From contig JAKQGT010000104.1 of NCBI GenBank assembly GCA_029556005.1, positions 1 to 8,574 on the forward strand: a DNA stretch of 8,574 bases. The letters run 5' to 3'. How positions within the stretch are numbered: position 1 is the stretch's first letter; each line of letters starts with the position of its first letter. The position numbers and the translations under genes are program-made. Positions 1-6,879 of the stretch are shown here, in pieces. This DNA is from Chlamydiota bacterium. Its GTDB lineage: Bacteria > Chlamydiota > Chlamydiia > Chlamydiales > Simkaniaceae. The notes beneath the pieces were generated by a model. It made no database searches. It was not told the origin of the DNA and saw only the letters and a list, made by a program, of their open reading frames with translations.

Positions 1-576
1 TATGGAGGACTTTGGGCTATCCCTTTTTTGAAAAACGTCCATCATATGTCGAATGAAGAGGCAAGTTTTGCCGCTTCCATGGTCTATGTCGGGTGGATCG
101 TGGCTGGACCGATTATTGGCTATGTCTCTGATAGACTCTGCAATCGCAAAATCATGCTCTATATCTTTACGCTCCTCAGTCTTATCTTTTTTTCCATTAT
201 TACCTATGGCAATATCTCTTCCGATCTATGCATTTTTATTCTCATTTTTCTCCTCGGCATGTCTCTTTCAGCGCAACTTTTAAACTATAGCCTTGCCATC
301 GAGCTCAACTCTCCAGAGACCAAAGGGACCGCCTTAGCCATTACCAACTGCCTTGTTTTCATAGCAGGCTCTGCAATCCAAACACTCGTTGGATCCCTTC
401 TGGATCATAATTGGACAGGCGAATGGGTCGATCATGTCCGTGTTTATTCCCCCCATAACTACCGAATAGCTCTCACCGCTTTCCCCATTACCCTAGTGCT
501 TGCCTTTGTCTTTACTTTTTTCATTAAAGAGAAAAACAAACCCTGGTGCAAGACCTACTCAACCTCTTCATCCTAA
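1..576 (+). CDS. Major facilitator superfamily transporter, C-terminal part (5' end outside window)
   Basis: The reading frame is open from base 1, so this is the last 191 codons of a longer gene; the first methionines in view are internal. The protein would sit in the inner membrane and move a small solute. Just after the first visible helix comes GYVSDRLCNRKIML (about residues 40-53), which fits the MFS loop motif G-x-x-x-D-R-x-x-x-R-K. With about 190 residues left, this should be the copy between helices 8 and 9. Four further hydrophobic segments follow, at roughly residues 53-70, 75-100, 114-135 and 156-175, ending in a short charged tail. The family is clear but the substrate is not. The opening residues YGGLWAIPFL loosely recall MFS carriers of intracellular bacteria such as Legionella and Coxiella, which is only an impression. 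The next gene starts 67 nt downstream on the same strand, with no clear terminator between them. Confidence 0.85.
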   Translation, partial: YGGLWAIPFLKNVHHMSNEEASFAASMVYVGWIVAGPIIGYVSDRLCNRKIMLYIFTLLSLIFFSIITYGNISSDLCIFILIFLLGMSLSAQLLNYSLAIELNSPETKGTALAITNCLVFIAGSAIQTLVGSLLDHNWTGEWVDHVRVYSPHNYRIALTAFPITLVLAFVFTFFIKEKNKPWCKTYSTSSS

Positions 577-632
577 AAAAAATATTGATTAATAATCCCT
601 AAATCTTACAGACTTGCAGCCTTTCAAAAAAT

Positions 633-637
633 AAGGA
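633..637 (+). promoter_or_regulatory. Ribosome-binding site AAGGA of the WD40 gene
   Basis: AAGGA lies 6 nt before the ATG at 644 and supports that start. I found no convincing sigma-70 promoter in the 67-nt gap 577-643, which is A/T-rich and includes a run of eight A after the MFS stop. Transcription may therefore read through from the MFS gene or use a weak promoter. Confidence 0.6.
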
Positions 638-643
638 CCACTT

Positions 644-1525
644 ATGGCTGTAGCAATTGCTTATCCTGTAAAAATTAATGATGTACCAGAGTTCCCCCCT
701 CCCGCAAAAAAAATGGATCCTCTGCCAAAAATAGAGGGACGTCTTCCGCAAGCAACAACGATTAAATGGGGAGACAAGATTTACATCCTGCATGACCAAT
801 CGGTTTCCTATTTACATAATGGTCAAGCCGCACAGCTCCTCATGCGAAAAACAAGAATGGCCGCTCCGACGACAATGGAACTTTCCCTAAATGGCTTTGT
901 ATTGGGACTGCCTAATGGAAAAGTAGAGGTTTGGGATATCCATGGGAGTCGCACTTCCCTACATGACTTTGAGGCTGAAGCCTCTCAGGTTAATTCTATT
1001 GATACGCTGGGGCACTCGATTTTGTGTGGAACCAATCAGCTTTCTTTAGTCGATACCCGTCAAGCTGACGCTCCTTGGACGATTTGGGACCATCATAGGT
1101 CTCCAGTCCAATCTGTTTCTTTTGTTTCCGAGACAATTTTTACCTCAGGGAGTGAAGACACACTGAAATTGTGGGATAGTAGAACACGTAGACCTCTTGT
1201 AACCATCGAGAGAAATATCACAGCCCTCGATTGGTTTGGACCCCGCATGATTTCTGCAGGGAGTGATAACGTTGTCCGCCTTTGGGAACTTACATCCACC
1301 TCTTTTGCGGAAAGAGAAACCTATGAACTCCCTTGCTCTACAGTCTATCTTACGCGCACTTGTGCGGTTGCCTTAAGTACAAATCATGTCTATATGCGTT
1401 CGGGTGAGGAAGTGAAACTGCAAAAATTGCAAAATCCCTATCCCCCTTCTGCCTTAAGTCCTAATCGCGACTACTTAGTGACACAAGATGCCTCTGGCTA
1501 CATAACCTTTTTTAAGCTTGCTTGA
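644..1525 (+). CDS. WD40-repeat beta-propeller protein, Cdc20/Fizzy-like blade layout
   Basis: The protein has 293 residues, with no signal peptide and no membrane helix, so it is probably cytosolic or exported by a non-Sec route. WD-type strand ends are visible at VEVWD (94-98), LSLVDTR (123-129), LKLWD (164-168) and VRLWE (201-205). Degenerate blades cover about 38-60 and 217-256, and the last lies at 265-293, giving roughly seven blades, enough for one closed propeller. The order of motifs recalls eukaryotic Cdc20/Cdh1 proteins: a DVPEF segment at 13-17 where Cdc20 has DAPE; a WD blade followed by a blade ending in D-T-R where Cdc20 has D-[IV]-R; then H-x-x-x-V-x-S-V-x-F before a canonical SGSEDTLKLWD blade. 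This comparison is from memory and identity is low. WD40 proteins are protein-interaction scaffolds; no partner or catalytic site can be seen. The adaptor gene of the exporter starts 29 nt downstream, so the two may be co-transcribed. A host-directed role is possible but unproven. Confidence 0.85.
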   Translation: MAVAIAYPVKINDVPEFPPPAKKMDPLPKIEGRLPQATTIKWGDKIYILHDQSVSYLHNGQAAQLLMRKTRMAAPTTMELSLNGFVLGLPNGKVEVWDIHGSRTSLHDFEAEASQVNSIDTLGHSILCGTNQLSLVDTRQADAPWTIWDHHRSPVQSVSFVSETIFTSGSEDTLKLWDSRTRRPLVTIERNITALDWFGPRMISAGSDNVVRLWELTSTSFAERETYELPCSTVYLTRTCAVALSTNHVYMRSGEEVKLQKLQNPYPPSALSPNRDYLVTQDASGYITFFKLA

Positions 1526-1554
1526 GAATTATCCTCCCGCTATGAAAATAATTG

Positions 1555-2463
1555 ATGCTGCGAAAGTACTTGTTGCCCACTTTTGCTTTCATGGGGCTAC
1601 TCCTAGCCCTTTTTATGGTTTTTTACGGAGCGAGAAAACCACCCACTCCCCCTATCCTTTTTCCCCCTCCTGTTCCTCCCTATAAACATTACGTTGCTGG
1701 AGCGGGGATTGTTGAAGCTGCTTCTGAAGATATCAGCATTGGAACCCCTTTCAATGAACTCGCAACAGATGTCTATGCAAAAGTAGGGGATCAAGTGACC
1801 AAAGGAACCCCTCTTTTTAAACTTGATACCCGTACCCTTGTTGCCGAATACGAAGAGGCCCAGCAAAAACGGGATGTTGCTTACACAAATTTCCAAGATC
1901 AAGCTACGCAGCTTTCTCTCTATCAAAACCTCAAAGATAAGCGCGCGGTGAGTGAAAATGCCTTTAATCAGCGCTACTATGCTGCAGAACTCGCACAAAA
2001 AGAGCTAAAAGAAGCGGAAGCGGCGTTAGAGGTGATCGCCTCAAAAATTGAACGCTCGACCATCCGTGCCCCCTTAGATGGGGAAATCTTGCAAGTGAAT
2101 GTGCGTGTTGGTCAGTCGGTAGATGTCAACCCTTTCGATAACAAACCCCATATGCTTTTTGGGGTAACAAATCCTCTTCATATCCGCGTTGAAGTAGATG
2201 AAGCCGACTCCTGGCGCGTGCAAAAAGGGGCCCCTGCTGTTGCCTATGTTCGAGGAAATAGTTCGATCAAGGTAGACTTAACTTTTCTCTATATCGAACC
2301 CTATATCATTCCTAAAACAGCTCTCACGGGGGATAATCAAGAACGTGTGGATACACGGGTCCTTCAAGTGATTTATGAATTTGACCGAGAAAATCTCCCG
2401 ATTTATACAGGACAACTCATGGATGTATATATTAAAGGGCTTCCCTCCAATGAAAAATTTTAA
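1555..2463 (+). CDS. Periplasmic adaptor (membrane-fusion protein, HlyD/DevB/MacA type) of an ABC exporter
   Basis: This 302-residue adaptor links the inner-membrane permease to the outer-membrane channel. It has one N-terminal anchor helix (about 5-24), a proline-rich linker (27-43), a lipoyl-type half-motif (about 46-91, with AKVGDQVTKGTPLFKLD), a predicted alpha-hairpin (about 93-165), the second lipoyl half (STIRAPLDGEI near 168-178, then VRVGQSV) and a beta-barrel region to the end. The segment RVDTRVLQVIYEFD (264-277) resembles the conserved stretch in DevB-type adaptors that pair with DevC permeases. No lipobox is present, so it is anchored by its helix. I chose the ATG at 1555; the TTG directly before it (1552) is in frame but less likely. 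No good Shine-Dalgarno sequence precedes either, so translation may depend on the WD40 gene upstream. The 3' end overlaps the next gene by 14 nt. Family and role are secure; the exported substrate is unknown. Confidence 0.92.
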   Translation: MLRKYLLPTFAFMGLLLALFMVFYGARKPPTPPILFPPPVPPYKHYVAGAGIVEAASEDISIGTPFNELATDVYAKVGDQVTKGTPLFKLDTRTLVAEYEEAQQKRDVAYTNFQDQATQLSLYQNLKDKRAVSENAFNQRYYAAELAQKELKEAEAALEVIASKIERSTIRAPLDGEILQVNVRVGQSVDVNPFDNKPHMLFGVTNPLHIRVEVDEADSWRVQKGAPAVAYVRGNSSIKVDLTFLYIEPYIIPKTALTGDNQERVDTRVLQVIYEFDRENLPIYTGQLMDVYIKGLPSNEKF

Positions 2464-3838
2464 ATGGATTCCCTTACTCTTCCTCACAGGATGTGCTGTC
2501 GGCCCTGATTATCAAACGCCCCAAGTGACCCTCCCCTCCCATTATGATGCCACCGAAACTACAGGAGAGCTAGATGCAGGAGAGCTGCAGCATTGGTGGA
2601 CTGCTTTTAATGATCCTCTACTCGATGTCCTCATCCATGAAGCTCTTTCGCAAAATTTCGATCTTCGTATCGCTGTTGAAAAAATCCATGAAGTGCGCGC
2701 CCTTTACCAAATCCAAGCGGCTGAGCTTTGGCCCAAAGTCGATCTGAATGGTGAAGTGATACGCGAAAGAGTGAGCCAAAGCCTTTTTGACTCCCCCTTT
2801 CTAGGGCCTCCTGTCCAAAGTCTCTATCGCATCGGTTTTGATGCGAGTTGGGAAGTGGATATTTTTGGAAAACGGCGCCGCGAAAAAGAGGCCGCTTACT
2901 ATGAATATGAAGCCGAAGTGGAAAATGCGCGGGGTGTTTATATCACCCTTCTCAGCGAAGTTGCTGCCAACTATATCGAGATGCGCGCTTTCCAACAAAA
3001 AATTTCCCTGTCAGAACGGGATATCTACATTCGTAAAGAGCTTCTGACACTCTCAGAGTCTCTTTTTCGTGCGGGACTCTCCAGCGAAATTGATGTGGAG
3101 CTTTTGCGCATTGGCTTAGAAGAAGCCCGCGCAGCCCTCCCGACACTCCAAACGGGCTACCGTCAAACGCTCAACCGCTTAGCCGTTTTACTCGGGAAAC
3201 CTCCTGAAAGTCTCCATGAAGAATTCACTGAGCGTCGCCCTATTCCTAACAACCCTAACGCCATTCCCGTCGGTCTTCCCTCTGATCTTCTCAGACGGCG
3301 TCCCGATATCCGGCAAGCGGAGCGCACCCTTGCTGCTGCTACGGCAAATTTAGGTTCAGCAATAGCTGATCTCTTTCCCCGCTTTTCCCTTCTAGGAGCT
3401 TTTGGCTTTGATGGAGACCATGCGAACAATTGGATCCAAGCACAAAGCCGCACCTGGACCTTTGGACCCACAATGCAATGGCCCATCCTCTATTTTGGAC
3501 GTATCCGCTCTAATATTCGCGCCCAAAATTCTGTCCAAAAGCAAGCCCTATTAAGCTATGAGCAAACCCTTTTAACCTCTCTTGAAGATGTGGAAAATGC
3601 CCTGATTGCTTACTACAAAGAAGAGGAGCGAAAAAAGTATTTTGAAAAGCAAGTCGAGGCAGCAAAACGTCAGTATGCACTCAGCCGTGACCTTTACCTT
3701 TCAGGACTCTCCGATTTTTCAACATTTTTAGAAGCCGATCAAACCCTTGTAGAAGCAGAAACAAATCTCGTTAATAGTGAGGAAGGGTTTAGCACAAAAT
3801 GCGTCGCCCTTTACAAAGCGTTAGGAGGAGAATGGTAA
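2450..3838 (+). CDS. Outer-membrane efflux lipoprotein, NodT/OprM family (TolC-like channel)
   Basis: At 462 residues this is the usual length for the family. The start at 2450 gives a short lipoprotein signal with lipobox LTGC (Cys15) followed by AVGPDY, the classic N-terminus of NodT-type proteins. In-frame Met codons at 2375 and 2423 would add residues inside the adaptor gene and are less likely; AAAGGG at 2434-2439 lies 10 nt before 2450. Family hallmarks in order: WWTAFNDPLLDVLI (49-62), YRIGFDASWEVDIFGKRR (near 126-143), LPSDLLRRRPDIRQAE and ATANLGSAIADLFPRFSLLG in the second half, and PILYFGRIRSNI. The protein would trimerise into a beta-barrel and periplasmic helical tunnel that receives substrate from the adaptor. 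It overlaps the adaptor gene by 14 nt, and the permease follows after one nucleotide. An outer-membrane factor dedicated to one ABC exporter and placed inside its operon is less common than sharing a single TolC. Confidence 0.95.
   Translation: MKNFKWIPLLFLTGCAVGPDYQTPQVTLPSHYDATETTGELDAGELQHWWTAFNDPLLDVLIHEALSQNFDLRIAVEKIHEVRALYQIQAAELWPKVDLNGEVIRERVSQSLFDSPFLGPPVQSLYRIGFDASWEVDIFGKRRREKEAAYYEYEAEVENARGVYITLLSEVAANYIEMRAFQQKISLSERDIYIRKELLTLSESLFRAGLSSEIDVELLRIGLEEARAALPTLQTGYRQTLNRLAVLLGKPPESLHEEFTERRPIPNNPNAIPVGLPSDLLRRRPDIRQAERTLAAATANLGSAIADLFPRFSLLGAFGFDGDHANNWIQAQSRTWTFGPTMQWPILYFGRIRSNIRAQNSVQKQALLSYEQTLLTSLEDVENALIAYYKEEERKKYFEKQVEAAKRQYALSRDLYLSGLSDFSTFLEADQTLVEAETNLVNSEEGFSTKCVALYKALGGEW
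3823..3828 (+). promoter_or_regulatory. Shine-Dalgarno AGGAGG of the permease gene
   Basis: A full-consensus AGGAGG sits inside the last codons of the outer-membrane lipoprotein gene, 11 nt before the permease ATG at 3840. It fixes that start and suggests coupled translation, because the two genes are one nucleotide apart. Confidence 0.7.
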
Positions 3839-3839
3839 C

Positions 3840-5000
3840 ATGCTTTTCTTATCGTTAAAGATTTTGATCGGAGATAAAGCCAAATTTATTGGGATCATCT
3901 TAGGCCTTAGCTTTTCGGCTTTGATCATCACCCAACAAGCGGCCATCTTTGTAGGGCTCATGACCCGCACCTTTGGATTTATCACTGACACGTCTCAGCC
4001 TAACATTTGGGTGATGGATGAAAAAGTGCGTTACATCGATGACATGAAACCGCTCAGAGACACGCAGCTTTATCAAGTGAGAGGGATAGAAGGGGTCGAG
4101 TGGGCCGTTCCTTTTTATAAAGGTCTTCTGAAGGCGCGCCTGCGCAATGGAAATTTCCAAATGTGTAACGTGATTGGCATTGATGATGCAACACTCATTG
4201 GAGGACCCCCTCGGATGCTTGAGGGAGAATTGACCGACCTTAGGCTAACCGATGCCATCATTGTGAATAAGGAAGGGGCCAATGACAAACTCGCTATCGA
4301 TGCGGGAAGAAATGGAGGGAAACTCATTCCCCTCCAAGTAGGAGAAACTCTTGAAGTCAATGATCACCGGGCAAAAGTGGTAGGTATTTGTGAAACAACC
4401 CGCACCTTCCAGTCTCAGCCTGTGATCTATACGACATATTCACGTGCCACGACCTTTGCCCCTTTCGAGCGGAAGCTCCTCTCCTATGTTTTGGTAAAGT
4501 CCAAACCGGGAGTCGACCCTCAAGTTCTCTGTGAAAGGATTGCTCAATATACAGGACTCAAAGCTTATACCAGCCCAGCATTCAAAAAATTAACCGTTGA
4601 ATACTATATGTGGCAAACCGGAATCCTCTTAAACTTCGGGGTGGCGGTCTTTTTAGGGTTTGTCATTGGAGTCGCCATTTCAGGCCAAACCTTCTATAAC
4701 TTTATTTTGGATAACTTGCGCTTCCTCGCTACCTTTAAAGCCATGGGAGCGAATAACCGTCTCCTGACAAAAATGGTGCTTCTCCAAGCTGCTTGGGTCG
4801 GATTTATTGGGTGGGGATTAGGGATTGGAATCGCTGCCCTTTTCGGTATTCTTTCGCGCAATAGCCCCTTATCCTTCTTGCTCCCTTGGGAACTTTATGC
4901 GCTGAGTTGTGTGGTGATGTTTTTGATTACCGGTCTTGCAGCCTGGATTGGGCTCTACCGGGTGTATCGGGTCGACCCTGCCATCGTGTTTAAGAGTTAA
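3840..5000 (+). CDS. ABC exporter permease, FtsX/MacB-like, DevC type
   Basis: The 386-residue protein has the topology of the MacB/FtsX superfamily: one N-terminal helix (about 16-40), a large periplasmic domain (about 45-255), then three helices (about 261-283, 310-337 and 351-374). Between helices 2 and 3 lies LRFLATFKAMGANNRLL (293-309), which matches the L-x-x-L-K-A-x-G-A cytoplasmic coupling helix where the ATPase docks. There is no nucleotide-binding domain, unlike true MacB where ATPase and permease are fused; here the ATPase is the next gene. The length and the separate ATPase fit the DevC group, whose cyanobacterial members export glycolipids with DevB and DevA. By mechanotransmission the permease would drive material from the periplasm through the adaptor and outer-membrane lipoprotein encoded just upstream. 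It begins 1 nt after one gene and ends 3 nt before the next. The family is secure, the substrate unknown. Confidence 0.92.
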   Translation: MLFLSLKILIGDKAKFIGIILGLSFSALIITQQAAIFVGLMTRTFGFITDTSQPNIWVMDEKVRYIDDMKPLRDTQLYQVRGIEGVEWAVPFYKGLLKARLRNGNFQMCNVIGIDDATLIGGPPRMLEGELTDLRLTDAIIVNKEGANDKLAIDAGRNGGKLIPLQVGETLEVNDHRAKVVGICETTRTFQSQPVIYTTYSRATTFAPFERKLLSYVLVKSKPGVDPQVLCERIAQYTGLKAYTSPAFKKLTVEYYMWQTGILLNFGVAVFLGFVIGVAISGQTFYNFILDNLRFLATFKAMGANNRLLTKMVLLQAAWVGFIGWGLGIGIAALFGILSRNSPLSFLLPWELYALSCVVMFLITGLAAWIGLYRVYRVDPAIVFKS

Positions 5001-5003
5001 TCT

Positions 5004-5702
5004 ATGGATAATGTCGCCGTAAAATGTGAAAAAATTCATAAATCTTTCGGGGAAGGAGCTCTCCGTTTTGAAGTCCTCCATGGGGTCAACCTAGAGGTAA
5101 AACGGGGAGAGCTGCTCATGTTAGTGGGCCCTTCAGGTTCGGGGAAAACGACATTGATCTCTATTATCGCGGGCATTCTTGGCTACGACGCAGGAGAGTG
5201 CACGATTTTTGGCCACAATCTCAATACCCTATCCGACGCAGAAAAAACCATCTTTCGGGGAAAAAATCTGGGGTATGTTTTCCAAGCATTCAATCTTATT
5301 CCCATGCTTTCCAATGCCGAAAACGTTTCTATTCCTCTTCTCTTAAATGGAGTCGAGCGCCTAGAAGCTCTCAGGCAAGCCAAAGAGCGCTTAGAACAAT
5401 TTGGTTTGGGGGATAAAACCAACACCTATCCTAAAGAGTTATCAGGAGGGCAACAACAGAGAGTTGCCATCGCACGCGCAGTGATTCATAATCCTGATCT
5501 CATCGTCTGCGACGAACCTACCAGCGCTTTAGACCACGAAAATGGAACCATTGTGCTCAAACATTTGCGTGAAATTGTCACTAAAGAAAACCGCGCCCTG
5601 ATCGTTGTCACCCATGACTCCCGCATTTTTGAATTTGCCGACCGCATCGTCCACATGGAAGATGGGGTCATCACAGAAACCAAAGAAAATCACAACCACT
5701 AA
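5004..5702 (+). CDS. ABC exporter ATPase, LolD/MacB/DevA type
   Basis: The 232-residue nucleotide-binding subunit is complete. Every catalytic motif is present: Walker A GPSGSGKTT (42-50), Q-loop glutamine 94 in YVFQAFNLIP, signature LSGGQQQRVAIARA (146-159), Walker B LIVCDEP (166-172) with catalytic Glu171, D-loop SALD (174-177) and H-loop His204 in VVTHD. The sequence belongs to the branch that serves MacB, LolCE and DevC permeases. It would bind the cytoplasmic face of the permease encoded 3 nt upstream and power export by dimerising on ATP. No strong Shine-Dalgarno precedes the ATG at 5004 (only AAGAG at 4992-4996), so translation probably relies on ribosomes finishing the permease gene. 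It is the last gene of the exporter operon; a hairpin with a T-run and a large inverted repeat follow at once. LolD is the main alternative label, but the adaptor and channel in the operon argue for an efflux-type exporter. Confidence 0.95.
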   Translation: MDNVAVKCEKIHKSFGEGALRFEVLHGVNLEVKRGELLMLVGPSGSGKTTLISIIAGILGYDAGECTIFGHNLNTLSDAEKTIFRGKNLGYVFQAFNLIPMLSNAENVSIPLLLNGVERLEALRQAKERLEQFGLGDKTNTYPKELSGGQQQRVAIARAVIHNPDLIVCDEPTSALDHENGTIVLKHLREIVTKENRALIVVTHDSRIFEFADRIVHMEDGVITETKENHNH

Positions 5703-5722
5703 CGCACAATGCGGGTTATTTT
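5700..5722 (+). terminator. Candidate Rho-independent terminator of the exporter operon
   Basis: Starting at the stop codon of the ATPase gene, TAACGCA pairs with TGCG-GG-GTTA: a 7-bp stem with a 2-nt bulge and a CAA loop, followed by TTTT (5719-5722). The core is the CGCA/TGCG stem at 5703-5713. It is a modest hairpin, but the position and T-run fit a terminator. The larger repeat just downstream may help. Confidence 0.45.
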
Positions 5723-5838
5723 AACGCGTATTCTGACTTAAATCTTTATCAAAAGGATTAGATTTTTGATGAGATTTTCGGAAAAATCTGCGAAGGAGAT
5801 AGCCCTTTTCATAAAGATTTAAGCCAGAATACGCGTTA
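5722..5838. repeat. Large inverted repeat (117 nt, 35-nt arms) between convergent genes
   Basis: The left arm 5722-5756 and the right arm 5804-5838 are reverse complements at 33 of 35 positions by hand alignment. Each outer end carries ACGCGT inside TAACGCGTATTCTG. The 47-nt interior has its own hairpin, AGATTTT (5772-5778) with AAAATCT (5783-5789) around a CGGA loop. Pairing weakens but continues a little beyond the arms (6 of the next 10 positions). The element occupies the gap between the convergent exporter and phytase genes, and the last three bases of the right arm are the phytase stop codon on the minus strand. It could act as a bidirectional transcription barrier, or be a copy of a short non-coding mobile repeat. 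I see no transposase and no clear target-site duplication. Confidence 0.85.
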
Positions 5839-6879
5839 CTTTAGCCCGGTGCAAGTAAACCAGTCAAAAATAGCGTAGTTATTATCTCCATCATTGTGGG
5901 CAGCAAAAACACCCGTAGGATAATGAGGAGGGATGGGAAGAGCGGTGGAGGCAATGCCATCACTTCTCCACACATCATGAAGGGCAAAGGATTTGATAAA
6001 TTTATTCTTTCCTTCCCGGTTATACACCTTAAAGGTGGAGTCTCCTTGACTAGAGACAACGATATACCCTTTACGATTGGGTTTCCGGTAGATAGACAAC
6101 CCTTCCCGGTCTCCGCGAATATTATCTTGGACTCCAAACATTTGGATGAAGGGATCTTTCCCAACGGAAGGGTCGGCAAAGTATTTCAAAATGGCATGTC
6201 TTTCATCAGAACAGTAAAAATACCCCCATTCATCATCAGCTACCATCCCTTCAACAAAACTCTTTTGATCTTTCTTCCCAAACTTGCGAACAATGGTCCC
6301 TTTAAACTTTCCTGTTCCATCATCCTCAAGCATGATCTGATGAATATTGTCTGTCTCTTTCCGTGAAAGAAAAGCAAAAAGCTGTCCATCAGATAGACGT
6401 TTGTACAAGCAAATCCCGTAGGTTCTGTCGGGAAATCCAGAAGAGATTCCACCAAGCGTTGTAATATCAATGAGTTTGCGCGTCTCTTTATCTATCTTGA
6501 AAATTTTCATCTCATTGGTGCTCCGTATCCCACACGCCACCACATCGATCACCTCCCCTCCAAGATTGACATCATAACGGACACTGACCCCTACAGGACG
6601 ATTGAGGCGCTCGGAACGACTTACCTGCTTACCACTCATATCAAACACATAGAGAGCTCCCATAGGAGCTTTATCATTGCAAATAAGAACACTATTGATC
6701 GGGTTATCACGATCTGCCCAAATAGCCACTTCATCTGCCCTTCCAGGAAGAGAGCGGGTCTTGGCTCGAGAACGGGCCCCTTCTCTTGTGGCACGATGCC
6801 GAAAATCTGCGCACCCCACAAAAAAAAGGGGAAGAAGGAGTATCCAAAAAGGAATTAGAGACGTTTTCTTGCGATCCAT
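5836..6879 (-). CDS. Beta-propeller phytase (3-phytase-like), predicted lipoprotein
   Basis: The 347-residue protein has a lipoprotein-type signal, a hydrophobic stretch at 8-22 ending LFFVGC (Cys23), so it should be membrane-anchored outside the cytoplasm. The mature part follows the beta-propeller phytase pattern: DEVAIWADRDNPINS (49-63), ALYVFDMSGK (75-84), RYDVNLGGEVIDVVACG (101-117), YGICLY (154-159), EDDGTGK then EGMVADDEWG (210-219), DREGLSIY (257-264), KGYIVVSSQGDSTFKVYNRE (270-289), and SDGIA. These enzymes are calcium-dependent and remove phosphate from myo-inositol hexakisphosphate. Two usual motifs deviate: D-D-P-A-I-W reads D-E-V-A-I-W, and the usual G-E-E reads S-D-E (224-226), so activity needs testing. 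The gene is second in a minus-strand pair. Its ATG lies inside the upstream membrane-protein gene (25-nt overlap) and has no well-placed Shine-Dalgarno; AGGAG is 16 nt away, suggesting coupled translation. The stop codon is part of the inverted repeat. Confidence 0.88.
   Translation of the reverse strand: MDRKKTSLIPFWILLLPLFFVGCADFRHRATREGARSRAKTRSLPGRADEVAIWADRDNPINSVLICNDKAPMGALYVFDMSGKQVSRSERLNRPVGVSVRYDVNLGGEVIDVVACGIRSTNEMKIFKIDKETRKLIDITTLGGISSGFPDRTYGICLYKRLSDGQLFAFLSRKETDNIHQIMLEDDGTGKFKGTIVRKFGKKDQKSFVEGMVADDEWGYFYCSDERHAILKYFADPSVGKDPFIQMFGVQDNIRGDREGLSIYRKPNRKGYIVVSSQGDSTFKVYNREGKNKFIKSFALHDVWRSDGIASTALPIPPHYPTGVFAAHNDGDNNYAIFDWFTCTGLK

Noticed and set aside
1527..1553. AATTAT/ATAATT inverted repeat between the WD40 and adaptor genes
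   Set aside because: It is only six A/T pairs with a 15-nt loop and no T-run; too weak to call a terminator or operator.
1603..1998. 131-codon open frame on the minus strand inside the adaptor gene
   Set aside because: It lies wholly under a well-supported gene with family motifs, has no recognisable protein features and no ribosome site.
3163..3486. 107-codon minus-strand frame rich in Arg and Ser within the outer-membrane lipoprotein gene
   Set aside because: Composition is typical of a shadow frame, and the plus-strand frame carries the NodT-family signature here.
3840..5702. MacB or LolCDE as the name for the permease and ATPase pair
   Set aside because: MacB fuses ATPase and permease in one protein, and LolCDE works without an adaptor and outer-membrane channel in its operon; the DevBCA-like arrangement fits better.
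5722..5838. CRISPR repeat or insertion sequence explanation for the inverted repeat
   Set aside because: There is no repeated unit with spacers, no transposase frame, and no clear target-site duplication on the flanks.
5896..6366. 156-codon open frame on the plus strand opposite the phytase gene
   Set aside because: The opposite strand encodes clear phytase motifs over the same bases; this frame shows no domain and is best explained as antisense shadow.
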